From Methylopila sp. Yamaguchi (lineage in GTDB: Bacteria > Pseudomonadota > Alphaproteobacteria > Rhizobiales > Methylopilaceae), in assembly GCF_002897035.1 (NCBI RefSeq), contig NZ_BAUX01000005.1:124001-188000 (forward strand): a stretch of 64,000 bases of DNA. The letters are read 5' to 3'. The notes under the pieces are model-generated. The model was given only the letters and a program-made list of their open reading frames with translations. It did no database searches and was not told the DNA's origin. Below are positions 36,057-45,246 of this stretch, piece by piece (within the stretch, counting starts at the first letter, position 1; every line of letters starts with the position of its first letter). The translations under genes were made by a program, and so were the position numbers.

Positions 36057-38309
36057 ATGAACGCTCACTCGCCTTTCGATCTCGACGCCGCCACGCTGGT
36101 GCCCACGCCGGACGGCGTCGCCAACCTCTCCCGGCGCCGCTTCCTCGGCGTCGCGGCGGGCGCGCTGGTGCTCGGCGTCGCGCTGCCGACGGGCAAGGCC
36201 AGGGCGCAGGCCGAGGGGGCCGGAGCGATCGCGCCGAAGCCCGGCACTCGCGTGCCGGCCTTCCTCGAGATCCGCGCCGACGGCACGGTGAAGCTGCTCA
36301 GCCCCTTCATCGAGGGCGGCCAGGGCATCAACACCGCGCTGGCGCAGATCGTGGGCGAGGAGCTCGACGTGAACCCCGCGCGCTTCGTGGTGGAGTGCGC
36401 GCCTCCGGGCCCCGACTACGCCCTGGTCAACGGCCTCCGGCTCACCGGCGGCAGCTTCTCGACGCGATCGAGCTACGGCGCGATGCGCCGGCTCGGCGCG
36501 ACGGCGCGCGAGATGCTGATCCGGGCCGCCGCCGCCAAGCTCAAGGTTCAGGACGGCGAACTCACGACCGAGGACGGCAAGGTGGTCCACGCCGCCTCTG
36601 GCCGCTCGATCGGCTACGGAGACCTCGCGGGCGAGGCGCTGCTGCTGCAGCCGAAGGACGACGTTCCGCTCCGCGAGCCCAAGACCTTCCGCTACATCCG
36701 CCAGCCGGTCGCCAGACTTGACGTGCGCGACAAGTCCACCGGGCGGGCGATCTACGCCATCGACCAGAAGGTCGAGGGGATGCTCTACGCCGCCGTCCAG
36801 CACGCGGCCGTGTTAGGGACCGAGCCGAAGGCGCTTCTCAACGAAGCCGACGTCAAGGCGATGCCCGGGGTGCATTCGGTCCACCGGCTGCCCGGCGCGA
36901 TCGCTGTGGCGGCCGACACCTGGTGGCGCGCCCGCAAGGCCGTGGAAGCGCTGAAGGCTGATTGGTCGGCGCCAGCGGCGCAGGGCGTCGACACCGTCTC
37001 GGCCGAGTTCTCCTCGGAGACCATGCTCGCGGCCCTGAAGGCGTCGGCGGAGCCGGGGCTGCCGTCCGAGACCGAGGGTGACGCCGACGCGGCCTTCGCC
37101 AAGGCCGCGAAGATCATCGAGGCCGACTACGACGCGCCCTATCTCGCGCACGCCCAGCTCGAGCCCCCCTCCAGCATCGCCCGCTTCAACGCGGACGGAA
37201 CGCTCGACCTCTGGGTCCCGAACCAGATGCCCGAACTGTTCCAGATGATCGCGGGACAGACCGCGGGCCTGACGCCGGACAAGGTGAAGATTCATTCGCC
37301 GCTGCTCGGCGGCTTCTTCGGCCGACACTTCATGTACGGCCCCGCGAACCCCTTCCCGCAGGCGATCCTGCTTGCGAAGGCGACCGGCCGGCCGGTGAAG
37401 GTGCTGTGGTCCCGGGAGGAGGAGTTCCTCAACGACGCCGTCCGGCCGCTGAGCTTCAGCCGCTTCCGCGCCGCGCTCGACGGCGCCGGAAACCCGACCG
37501 CGCTCGAAGTCCGCACCGTCGGCGAGGGCCCGATCGGCCGCTGGTTCGGATCGATCTTCAAGGCGCCGGTGGATTCATCCGCCGTCGAGGGCATCGTCGA
37601 GAAGCCTTACGCCATCCCGAACCGGAAGATGGCCTTCGCCAAGCTGCCTCACCCCGTCACCATCGCGTTTTGGCGGTCCGTCGGGCATTCGATGAACGAC
37701 TTCTTCTACGAGAGCTTCCTCGACGAGATCGCGGACGCCGGAAACAAGGACCCCTATGCGTTCCGCCTTGCCCTGCTGAAGGACAAGCCGCGCCATCTCA
37801 CTTTGCTGAAGGCCGTCGCCGACCTGTCCGGCGGCTGGACCCGCGGTCCTTACGAGGTCGACGGGGTGAAGCGCGCCCGCGGCGTCGCCATGGCCTCGCC
37901 GTTCGGATCGGAGACCGCGACCATCGCGGAGGCCTCGATCGAAGACGGCGCGGCGCGCGTCCACCGGCTGTGGATCGCGATCGACCCCGGCTCGATCGTG
38001 AACCCCGCGATCGTCAAGGCGCAGGTCGAGTCCGCCGCGGCGCTCGGCCTCTCCTCGGCCCTGTTCGAGCAGGTCGTCTACAAGGACGGCGTCCGCCAGG
38101 ATCGGAACTACGACAGCTACAAGATCCTCGCGCGCGACCACATGCCCGAGGTTCATGTCGCGATTGTCGAGAGCGGCGCGCCCATGGGCGGCATCGGGGA
38201 GCCGGGCCTTCCCGGCGTGCCGCCCGCGGTCGCGAACGCGCTGGCGGCGCTGACCGGCGAGCGCATCCGCAGCCTGCCGATCGCGAAGGCGAAGCTGTCC
38301 GGGGCATGA
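36057..38309 (+). CDS. molybdopterin-binding catalytic subunit of xanthine-dehydrogenase-family hydroxylase (IorB type)
   Basis: 750-residue periplasmic enzyme. A twin-arginine signal is visible at residues 25-40 (SRRRFLGVAAGALVLG). The body matches the aldehyde oxidase/xanthine dehydrogenase family, with GGFFGRHFMYG at a molybdopterin-contact loop and the catalytic Glu in PMGGIGEPGLPG near the C-terminus. IorB-type enzymes oxidise N-heterocycles or aldehydes; the substrate here is open. It overlaps the MATE gene by four bases (ATGA). Its export would be coupled to the small Fe-S subunit. Confidence 0.92.
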   Translation: MNAHSPFDLDAATLVPTPDGVANLSRRRFLGVAAGALVLGVALPTGKARAQAEGAGAIAPKPGTRVPAFLEIRADGTVKLLSPFIEGGQGINTALAQIVGEELDVNPARFVVECAPPGPDYALVNGLRLTGGSFSTRSSYGAMRRLGATAREMLIRAAAAKLKVQDGELTTEDGKVVHAASGRSIGYGDLAGEALLLQPKDDVPLREPKTFRYIRQPVARLDVRDKSTGRAIYAIDQKVEGMLYAAVQHAAVLGTEPKALLNEADVKAMPGVHSVHRLPGAIAVAADTWWRARKAVEALKADWSAPAAQGVDTVSAEFSSETMLAALKASAEPGLPSETEGDADAAFAKAAKIIEADYDAPYLAHAQLEPPSSIARFNADGTLDLWVPNQMPELFQMIAGQTAGLTPDKVKIHSPLLGGFFGRHFMYGPANPFPQAILLAKATGRPVKVLWSREEEFLNDAVRPLSFSRFRAALDGAGNPTALEVRTVGEGPIGRWFGSIFKAPVDSSAVEGIVEKPYAIPNRKMAFAKLPHPVTIAFWRSVGHSMNDFFYESFLDEIADAGNKDPYAFRLALLKDKPRHLTLLKAVADLSGGWTRGPYEVDGVKRARGVAMASPFGSETATIAEASIEDGAARVHRLWIAIDPGSIVNPAIVKAQVESAAALGLSSALFEQVVYKDGVRQDRNYDSYKILARDHMPEVHVAIVESGAPMGGIGEPGLPGVPPAVANALAALTGERIRSLPIAKAKLSGA

Positions 38310-39730
38310 GCACGGCGGCGGTTCCGGCGCCGACGCCGGCCTCGCTTGCGCTCGACCCGCGGACGCTGGCGCTCCTGAACGACCCGGTCGCGCCGCTGAT
38401 CCTGCGGATGGCGTGGCCGAACCTCGCGGTCATGCTGCTGCAGGCCTCGACCGGCCTGATCGAGACCTACTGGGTCGGGCGGCTCGGGCCGGACGCGCTC
38501 GCCGGCATGGCGCTGGTGTTCCCGCCCTTCATGCTGATGCAGATGCTGTCCGTCGGCGCCATGGGCGGCGGCGTGTCGTCCGCCGTGGCGCGGGCGCTCG
38601 GCGCCGGACGCCGTGAGGACGCCGACAAGGTCGTGTCGCACGGCGTCGCGCTGTTCGCCGGCCTCGGCCTCGCCTTCTCCGCGCTGATGCTCGCGTTCGG
38701 CGAGCCGTTCTACCGTCTGTCGGGCGCGGAAGGCGGCGCGCTCGAGGCGGCGCTCGCCTACTCGAACGTTGTGTTCGCCGGCACCGTGCTGCTTTGGGTC
38801 ATGAACGCGCTCGCGAGCGCCCTGCGCGGCACTGGCGACATGCTGGTTCCGGCCGGCGTCGTCTGCTTCGGCGTCGTCCTGATCGTGCCGCTCTCGCCGC
38901 TGCTGATCTATGGGTTCGGCCCCCTCCCCGGACTCGGCGTCGCCGGCGGCGGCTGGGCGATCGTGACGTTCAACGCCCTCGGCTGCGGCTTCCTGCTGTG
39001 GTACGCGCGCTCTGGCCGGAGCGTGGTGCGCCTCACATGGTCGCCGCTCGAATGGCGCCACATGGCCGAGATCCTGAAGGTGGGGGCGCTCGCCTCGCTG
39101 ACCTCGATCCAGACCAATCTGATCTTCATCGTGGTCACCGCTCTGGTCGGCCACGCCGCGGGAGCCGCTGCGCTCGCGGGCTACGGCACCGGCGCGCGGC
39201 TCGAATACCTGCTGATCCCGCTCGCCTTCGGCTTCGGCGCGCCGCTGGTGCCGCTGGTCGGCACGAACGTCGGGGCGGGCGCGATCGAGCGCGCGAAGCG
39301 CATCGCCTTCACGGGCGCGGCGCTCGCCTTCGTCACCGCGGAGCTCATCGGCGTCGCGGCGGCGCTCGTCCCCGCGGCCTGGCTTAGCCTGTTCAGCGCC
39401 GACGCCGCGATGATCGACGCCGGCGCGGCCTATCTCCGCATCGCCGGTCCGGCCTACGGCTTCTTCGCCTTCGGCATGGCGCTCTATTTCGCGGCGCAGG
39501 GCGCGGGGCGGCTCGGCAAGCCGCTCGCCGTCACGCTCGTCCGCACGCTGCTCGCGATCGGCGGCGCGGCTCTCGCCTTCGTCTGGGCCGCTCCGCTCTG
39601 GACGATGTTCGCGGCGGTGTCGCTCGCGCTTGTCGTCTACGGCGTCGCGATGGGCCTTCTGACCATTGGCGCGGACTGGGACGCGGCCCGCCAGGGCGGA
39701 CTCGTCCGCCCCGGATCGAGCGGGCGCTGA
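38306..39730 (+). CDS. MATE-family multidrug/metabolite exporter
   Basis: 474-residue membrane protein with 12 hydrophobic helices in two MatE halves (for example LIETYWVGRLGPDALAGMAL in the first and LVPLVGTNVGAGAIERAKR in the second). MATE proteins export cationic compounds using Na+ or H+. The start ATG at 38306 overlaps the stop of the catalytic hydroxylase gene, indicating coupled translation. A role in removing the hydroxylase substrate or product is a fair guess. Confidence 0.9.
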   Translation: MSTAAVPAPTPASLALDPRTLALLNDPVAPLILRMAWPNLAVMLLQASTGLIETYWVGRLGPDALAGMALVFPPFMLMQMLSVGAMGGGVSSAVARALGAGRREDADKVVSHGVALFAGLGLAFSALMLAFGEPFYRLSGAEGGALEAALAYSNVVFAGTVLLWVMNALASALRGTGDMLVPAGVVCFGVVLIVPLSPLLIYGFGPLPGLGVAGGGWAIVTFNALGCGFLLWYARSGRSVVRLTWSPLEWRHMAEILKVGALASLTSIQTNLIFIVVTALVGHAAGAAALAGYGTGARLEYLLIPLAFGFGAPLVPLVGTNVGAGAIERAKRIAFTGAALAFVTAELIGVAAALVPAAWLSLFSADAAMIDAGAAYLRIAGPAYGFFAFGMALYFAAQGAGRLGKPLAVTLVRTLLAIGGAALAFVWAAPLWTMFAAVSLALVVYGVAMGLLTIGADWDAARQGGLVRPGSSGR

Positions 39731-39847
39731 CAGCGCAGAAATGAGCCAGCCTCAGGGCGGCAATCTCTGCTAACATGGAGGGACGCGGACACATTCGCCC
39801 CGACGGCAGCATTTCGTCAGCGCCCCCTCCTCGATCGAAAGCGCATT

Positions 39848-40666
39848 ATGCTGATCCGCTACGGCTATGAGATCAATTTGCACTGTCAGGCGCCGACGCC
39901 CATGGTCTGCCTGCTCTCAGTGCACGACGACCGCGCGGCCGACGTGCGGGCGCCTGAGAGGGTCTTCACGACCCCGATCATCCCGACCACCACCTACCGC
40001 GACATGTTCGGAAACCGCTGCCGGCGGTTCGTGGCGCCGGCCGGCGATTTCACGCTTTGGGGCGATGCGACGATCGAGGACAGCGGCCTGCCGGACGAGG
40101 CGGTCTTCGACGCCGCGGAATGGCCGGTCGCCGACCTGCCGGACGAGACGCTGGTCTACCTCATGGGCAGCCGCTACTGCGAGACGGACGAACTGAGCCA
40201 GGCCGCCTGGGATCTGTTCGGACATGTCACGCCGGGCTGGGGCCGGGTGCAGGCGGTGTGCGACTTCGTCAACAAGCACATCGCGTTCGACTACCAGCAG
40301 GCGCGCTCGACCCGCACGGCGCTCGGCGCCTTCAAGGAGCGCGTCGGCGTGTGCCGCGACTACGCGCATCTCGCCGTCGCGCTCTGCCGCTGCCTGAACA
40401 TCCCGGCCCGCTACGTCAATGGGCACCTCGGCGACATCGGCGTGCCGGTGGTGGATCCCATGGACTTCAGCGCATGGATCGAGGTCTATCTCGGCGGCGC
40501 CTGGCGGACGTTCGATCCGCGCAACAACATCCCCCGCATCGGACGCATCGTCGTCGCCCGCGGCCGCGACGCCGCGGACGTCCCGCTGATCAACTCGTTC
40601 GGCCCGCACACCCTGACCTCGTTCAAGGTGTGGACCTACGAAGTCGATCAGGCGCCGATCTACTGA
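39848..40666 (+). CDS. transglutaminase-like family protein
   Basis: 272-residue cytoplasmic-looking protein. An N-terminal beta domain (about residues 1-100) precedes the papain-like transglutaminase core with the nucleophile Cys in GVCRDYAHLA. The later motif reads MDFSAWIEVYL then WRTFDPRNN. In classical members a His sits where Ser is seen in DFSAW, while the Asp of FDPR is present. From memory this Ser is common in this bacterial subgroup. Probable cysteine protease or amidase; substrate unknown. It stands alone. Confidence 0.82.
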   Translation: MLIRYGYEINLHCQAPTPMVCLLSVHDDRAADVRAPERVFTTPIIPTTTYRDMFGNRCRRFVAPAGDFTLWGDATIEDSGLPDEAVFDAAEWPVADLPDETLVYLMGSRYCETDELSQAAWDLFGHVTPGWGRVQAVCDFVNKHIAFDYQQARSTRTALGAFKERVGVCRDYAHLAVALCRCLNIPARYVNGHLGDIGVPVVDPMDFSAWIEVYLGGAWRTFDPRNNIPRIGRIVVARGRDAADVPLINSFGPHTLTSFKVWTYEVDQAPIY

Positions 40667-40690
40667 GCGGCGCCCCGCGCCCGGTCAGAT

Positions 40691-42076
40691 CTAAGCCCCG
40701 AAGAACCGCTCGTCCTGCCGGCGCCGCATCACGTAGAGCGGCGCCGTCTCGTCCAGCTCCAGGTCGCCGAGCGTCACCGAAGCGCCTGCGGGCAAATCGC
40801 GCCGCAGGCGGCGTCCCGCGATGAGGTAGTACGGCGCGGGGCGTTCGGACGCGAGGGGCGCGGCGTCGATCAGTTCGGGGCCCACGCCGTCGATGGTGTG
40901 ATGATGGCCTTCCGCCTCAAGCAGCGTTCCCTTGGGGAGCGGCTTCGTCGTCCGGCCGACCAGGTCGACCACTGGCGTCGGCGTCCCGCCGACGGAGACG
41001 CCGTTCACCACCGCGTCGAGGAGGCTGATCGGCGCCTCGACGCCGAGCAGGTGGCGCGGCAGCCAGAGCATCGCGGCGTCTCCGCCGCGGCTCATGGTGT
41101 GGCCCTTGGCCGCCAGGATCGCCCAGGTCTCGGCGTCCTCGCACCGCACGACCACGAACACGCCGCCGGCGAAGGAAATCTCGCCGGGTGCCCGCAGACA
41201 GTTGAAGACGTCGAGCCGGCGTCCGCCCGACAGCAGGCCGCCGCGCGCCTGCTCCTCGAACACGGTGGCCACCTCCTGGATGCGGGCGATCGGCACATGG
41301 AACGGCGCGACGTCGGGCTTGAGCCCCGTGGCGTTCGCGACCACCGCCATCTCGCAGAGGTCGGGCACCGCCCGCTGCGGCAGCGCCGCGGCGCCCGCCG
41401 CCCGTTCGGCGACGACCTCCGCGACGGGGCGGTCGCCGAGGTCCCACGCCGCGCCGAAGCCCGGCGCGTGCGCGACGCGGTCCTCGCTCGTCAGTCGCTC
41501 GGTCGCGGGGTCGAACACGAAGTCGTACTCGCTCGCCTTGCCGGCGGAGATGATCGGCAGCCCGAGCGTCTCCGCCCAGGTGACGAGCCCGATCAGCAGG
41601 GCGGGCTGGTCGCCGTCGACCGGCGTGCAGACCAGGCCGCGGTCCGCCGCCACGGCGGCGAGGTAGGCGCCGACGACGGAGTCCGTCTCCTTGGTGACGA
41701 GCGCCACGTGCTTGCCGGCCTCGAGGCTCGCCAGCGCGTGGACGGCGCCGGCCTCGGGATGGCCGCTCGCCTCCACCACGATGTCGACGGGCAGGCCCAG
41801 CGCGACGTCGAGATCCCCCGCGGCGACGAGGCGCCCCGCCTCCCACGCGGCCGCCGCCTCCGCGCGGCTCTCGCAGAGGGCGATCGCGCCCTCGTCCGCC
41901 CCCGTGGCGCGGAACGCCTCCGCGGCGCGCGCGGCCGTGACGTCGATCGCCACGCGCACGCTCATCAGCTTCATGCGCCCGCCCTGGGCCAGCAGCGAGC
42001 GCCCGAAGGCGCCGGCGCCGACGAGGGCGACCTCGATCGGGCGCTCGGCCCGCGCAAAACGACGGTGGCTGTTCAT
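40691..42076 (-). CDS. homoserine-dehydrogenase-like oxidoreductase with C-terminal SAF domain
   Basis: 461-residue NAD(P)-dependent enzyme. The Rossmann motif is VALVGAGAFGRSLL at the N-terminus, with VEASGHPEAG, TKETDSVVG and ISAGKASEYDFVFD in the catalytic region. The last ~90 residues are an SAF-like beta domain. The group resembles homoserine dehydrogenases but most members act in sugar-acid catabolism, not amino acid synthesis. Its ATG overlaps the amidohydrolase stop by four bases (ATGA). It is the last gene of a three-gene operon with an MFS transporter and a lactonase-like enzyme. Substrate not identified. Confidence 0.8.
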   Translation of the reverse strand: MNSHRRFARAERPIEVALVGAGAFGRSLLAQGGRMKLMSVRVAIDVTAARAAEAFRATGADEGAIALCESRAEAAAAWEAGRLVAAGDLDVALGLPVDIVVEASGHPEAGAVHALASLEAGKHVALVTKETDSVVGAYLAAVAADRGLVCTPVDGDQPALLIGLVTWAETLGLPIISAGKASEYDFVFDPATERLTSEDRVAHAPGFGAAWDLGDRPVAEVVAERAAGAAALPQRAVPDLCEMAVVANATGLKPDVAPFHVPIARIQEVATVFEEQARGGLLSGGRRLDVFNCLRAPGEISFAGGVFVVVRCEDAETWAILAAKGHTMSRGGDAAMLWLPRHLLGVEAPISLLDAVVNGVSVGGTPTPVVDLVGRTTKPLPKGTLLEAEGHHHTIDGVGPELIDAAPLASERPAPYYLIAGRRLRRDLPAGASVTLGDLELDETAPLYVMRRRQDERFFGA

Positions 42077-43026
42077 GAGGCTTTCGCAAGTCCGGATGCG
42101 TCGACGGCGGCGAACCGCGGGCGGTAGATCCGCGCCGCCGCGTCATGGAACATCTCGCGCTGGTCGGCGGCGCTCCAGGGCGCGGCGATCGCGCGGAACC
42201 CTTCGAAGATCTCGCGATAGCTCGCGAGCATGCCGTCGACCGGAAAGTTCGACCCGAACATCGTGCGCTCGGGACCGAACAGTTTCAGGATCGTCGTCAC
42301 GACCTCGGCGTTGTCGTCGACCGTCCAGGGCCGGCTGGCGATGCAAAGGCCGGAGATCTTGACCACAACGTTGGGCTGGGCCGCGAGCGCCGCCATCCCC
42401 TCGGTCCAGCCGTCGAGCGTGGTCCGCGCGCGGTCGCCCGGCACGCCCGCATGATTCACGATCAGCGTCGTGTCGGGGAAGTCGCGGGCGAGCTCCGCGG
42501 CCTCCGCGAGGTTCCACCACGGCGTCTGCAGGTCGAAGTGCAGGCCGTTCCGCGCAAGCAGGGCGTAGCCCGCCCGCCAGCGTTCGTCCGACATGGTCGT
42601 TCGGCGGCCTTGCGCGACCTCGGCCGGCGAGTTCGCGCCGACCGGCTTGTGGCGCACGCTGCGCACCAGCGGAAACGCGGCCTGCGCCGCGAGGACCTCC
42701 GCGACGTCGTCGCGGTCGAGCCAGGCCTGGGCCACCATCGCGTTCGGCAGGCCGTGGGCCTCCGCGATCTTGTGGACATAGGTCGTCTCGCCGATCGGAT
42801 CGGCCGGGCTCCACTCCGCCTCGACATAGACCGTCGCGACGATGTTGACGCCTTCCGCGTCGCGGCGGAGGTCGTCCGGCAGATAGTCCCGCTTGATGGC
42901 GCTGTAGTCGCCGTAGCGGTGGGGCACGATCAGGTCGCCCGAGAGCCAGGGGTAGTCGTTTTTCTTCGGCTCCCAGACGTGGTGGTGGGCGTCGATGATC
43001 GGTCCATCGTAAAGGCGCGCGCTCAT
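42073..43026 (-). CDS. amidohydrolase (TIM-barrel lactonase-like), COG3618 type
   Basis: 317-residue metal-dependent hydrolase. The HxH metal motif is in IIDAHHHVWEP, another ligand region is VRHKPVGANS, a later His is in LIVNHAGVPGDR, and the catalytic Asp lies in MFGSNFPVDGM. Related enzymes open sugar-acid lactones (fucono-, rhamnono-, galactarolactone). It overlaps both neighbours by four bases (ATGA), so the three genes are translationally coupled. The start MSARLYDGP at 43026 is set by that overlap. Confidence 0.86.
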   Translation of the reverse strand: MSARLYDGPIIDAHHHVWEPKKNDYPWLSGDLIVPHRYGDYSAIKRDYLPDDLRRDAEGVNIVATVYVEAEWSPADPIGETTYVHKIAEAHGLPNAMVAQAWLDRDDVAEVLAAQAAFPLVRSVRHKPVGANSPAEVAQGRRTTMSDERWRAGYALLARNGLHFDLQTPWWNLAEAAELARDFPDTTLIVNHAGVPGDRARTTLDGWTEGMAALAAQPNVVVKISGLCIASRPWTVDDNAEVVTTILKLFGPERTMFGSNFPVDGMLASYREIFEGFRAIAAPWSAADQREMFHDAAARIYRPRFAAVDASGLAKAS

Positions 43027-44321
43027 GCCCGCGCCTCCGCCAGCGCCGGCTGCAGCCCGTGCGGCCGGAAATCGATGACCAGCGAGCCGACGAGGTAGAC
43101 CAGCGCGCAGAAGGCGAAGTAGGCGATGACCGCGTCGAAGCCGCCGGTCCACTGCACCAGGAGGCCGATCAGCAGAGGGGCCGCGATGCCGCTCGAGGTG
43201 CCGGCGAAGTTCATGACGCCGCCGATCAGTCCGATGCGCTCCTTCGGGGCGAGCATGGCGGGAATCGTCCAGTACAGGCTGCCGAAGAAGTGGAACATCA
43301 CGGTGACCGCGAGCAGGGCGACCGCGCTGACCGGGTCAGTCACGTAGGGCAGCGCGAGCAGACCCGCGAGCGCGACCGATCCCGAAGCGCCGAATAGGAT
43401 CTTGAACGCCACGTCGCGCGGCAGGCGCTTCTGCAGCCAGTCGGCCAGCGTGCCGGAGACGATCGCGCCGAGCGCGCCGGCCGAGAAGATCGCGAAGGTC
43501 GCGTAGCCCATCCCCTTCAGGTCGAAGCCGCGGGCGGCCGACAGGTAGTTCGGACCCCAGGTGACGAGGCCAAAGAAGATCATCGTCCAGCCGATCCGGC
43601 CGCAGATCATCGCGACGAAGGTGCGGCGGGACATGTGGCGCTCTTCGTCCGCGGCCCCGACGAGAGCCGCGTTCTTGGCCGCGATCGCCGCGAGCTCGGC
43701 CTCGTTCACGTCCGGATGCTGCTCGGGGCGGTTGCGGATCTGCCAGATGACGAAGGCGCCGACGACCAGCGTGAGCACGCCGACCGTGAGGAAGGCCAGA
43801 CGCCAGGAGCCGAAGAAGACGATGAGGGCGGAGAGCAGCAGGCCGCCGAAGGCGGAGCCGAGCGGCGCGCCGGAATCGATCAGCGTGATCGCCCGGGAGC
43901 GCTCGCCCGCGGGCATCCAGGCCGCGACCAGCTTGCTCGCCGTGGGCATATAGGGCGCTTCGAAAACGCCGAGGCCGATGCGGGCGAGCATCATGGTGAC
44001 GCCGCCGGTCGCGGCGGCGGCGAGGCACTGAAACGAGCCCCAGAGCGCGGTCGCCCATCCCAGCACCTTGCGGCCGCCCCAGCGGTCCGCGGCCCAGCCG
44101 CCCGGGATCTGGAATCCGCAGTAGGTCCAGAAGAACGACGACAGGATCAGCCCCTGCATCGCGGGGGAGAGGTCGAACTCCTTGCCGATCACAGGCAGGC
44201 CCACGGACAAGGCGATGCGGTCGATGCAGTTGATCGTGTAAAGCACGAACATCAATGCGACGACGCGCCAACGCACGTTCGTCGGACGGGCTGCGCCCGC
44301 CGTGGAGACAGTGGAAGCCAT
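43023..44321 (-). CDS. MFS transporter of the anion:cation symporter (sugar acid) type
   Basis: 432-residue protein with 12 hydrophobic helices. Early motifs NCIDRIALSVGLPVIGKEF and GGWAADRWGGRKVLGW fit the ACS family that imports hexonates, hexarates and similar acids. The start at 44321 has GGGGAGG eight bases upstream; longer upstream frames enter the regulatory region. It is the first gene of the three-gene operon and is divergent from the GntR gene, whose likely operator lies 46 bases upstream of this start. Confidence 0.88.
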   Translation of the reverse strand: MASTVSTAGAARPTNVRWRVVALMFVLYTINCIDRIALSVGLPVIGKEFDLSPAMQGLILSSFFWTYCGFQIPGGWAADRWGGRKVLGWATALWGSFQCLAAAATGGVTMMLARIGLGVFEAPYMPTASKLVAAWMPAGERSRAITLIDSGAPLGSAFGGLLLSALIVFFGSWRLAFLTVGVLTLVVGAFVIWQIRNRPEQHPDVNEAELAAIAAKNAALVGAADEERHMSRRTFVAMICGRIGWTMIFFGLVTWGPNYLSAARGFDLKGMGYATFAIFSAGALGAIVSGTLADWLQKRLPRDVAFKILFGASGSVALAGLLALPYVTDPVSAVALLAVTVMFHFFGSLYWTIPAMLAPKERIGLIGGVMNFAGTSSGIAAPLLIGLLVQWTGGFDAVIAYFAFCALVYLVGSLVIDFRPHGLQPALAEARA

Positions 44322-44366
44322 GTTGTACCCTCCCCAGCGGCCCCCTCGGTTCAGTGTGGGAGGCCA

Positions 44367-44382
44367 TTTTGGTATACCAAAA
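44367..44382. promoter_or_regulatory. GntR operator, copy 1
   Basis: TTTTGGTATACCAAAA is a perfect 16-base palindrome 46 bases upstream of the MFS start codon. The same core recurs at the GntR gene start. FadR/FCD-type GntR proteins bind short palindromes with a TNGTNNACNA pattern, which TTGGTATACCAA fits. Confidence 0.85.
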
Positions 44383-44467
44383 CTGACCCAATGCGGCGGC
44401 CACGTCAACGCCTGGTCATGACTTGTTCGAAATTGAGGCCTGTAAGCGTGATTCCCATGCCGCATTT

Positions 44468-44479
44468 TTGGTATACCAA
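44468..44479. promoter_or_regulatory. GntR operator, copy 2, overlapping the gntR start codon
   Basis: TTGGTATACCAA repeats the core of copy 1, with centres almost 100 bases apart. Its last base is the A of the proposed GntR ATG at 44479. Binding there would block the gene's own expression. If the true start is the internal ATG at 44500, the site would instead lie in the leader. Confidence 0.8.
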
Positions 44480-45198
44480 TGGCTGACACGCTGACACCGA
44501 TGGGCGTGACGGAGGCCGCGCCCGCGGGATCGCCGCTCGCGGCGCAGGTGGTCGAGCGGCTGCGGGACCTGATCGTCACGGAGGAGCTGCCGCCGGGCGC
44601 TCCGCTGCGCGAGCGGGCGTTGGCCGAGCGTCTTGGGGTCTCGCGCACCCCGCTCAGAGACGCGCTGAAGGCCCTTGCGGCGGAGGGGCTCGTTACGATC
44701 GAGCCGAAACGCGGCGCGGTGGTCGCTCCCTTCTCGGAGGCGGCGGTCGCGGAGAAGCTCGACGTGCTTGCCGCGCTCGAGGGTTTCGCGGGCGAGCGCG
44801 CGGCGGAGGAGGCGACGGAAGCCGAAATCGCCGAAGTGCGGGCGCTGCACCACGATCTGCTGGCCGCCTTCGAGCGCCGCGACCGCGCCGCCTACTTCCA
44901 CCTCAACCAGGCGATCCACCGCGCGCTGGTCGCGGCGGCGCGGAACGCCACGCTGACGGCGCTGCACGCCCAGCTGAACAGCCAACTCTACGCCTACCGC
45001 TGGCGCGGCAGCGCGGACCTGACGCTCTGGACGACGGCGATCGCGGAGCACGCGCAGTTGGTCGATCTGCTCTCTCGACGCGACGCGGCCGGGCTGTCCG
45101 CCGCCCTGCGCGCGCATGTGGGCAGCACATGGCGGCAGCTCCGGCGCAAAGGGGACGCAGGCGCACCCGCTCCGGTAGGAGAGAGCGTCGACGGCTGA
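44479..45198 (+). CDS. GntR-family (FCD) transcriptional regulator
   Basis: 239-residue regulator. The N-terminal winged helix has LAAQVVERLRDLIVTEELPPG and LAERLGVSRTPLRDALKALAAEGLV (in parts), the classic GntR pattern. The C-terminal all-helical FCD domain holds likely metal-ligand His residues (for example ALHHDLLAAF and LNQAIHRALV). It is divergent from the MFS-amidohydrolase-dehydrogenase operon, and two identical palindromes flank the gap. It most likely represses both units and releases them on binding a pathway acid. The start is at 44479 or 44500; neither has a clear ribosome site. Confidence 0.9.
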   Translation: MADTLTPMGVTEAAPAGSPLAAQVVERLRDLIVTEELPPGAPLRERALAERLGVSRTPLRDALKALAAEGLVTIEPKRGAVVAPFSEAAVAEKLDVLAALEGFAGERAAEEATEAEIAEVRALHHDLLAAFERRDRAAYFHLNQAIHRALVAAARNATLTALHAQLNSQLYAYRWRGSADLTLWTTAIAEHAQLVDLLSRRDAAGLSAALRAHVGSTWRQLRRKGDAGAPAPVGESVDG

Positions 45199-45246
45199 AG
45201 CGCCGCGTCCGGACCGATCCTTCGCCGTGATGGACGCCACACTCCG

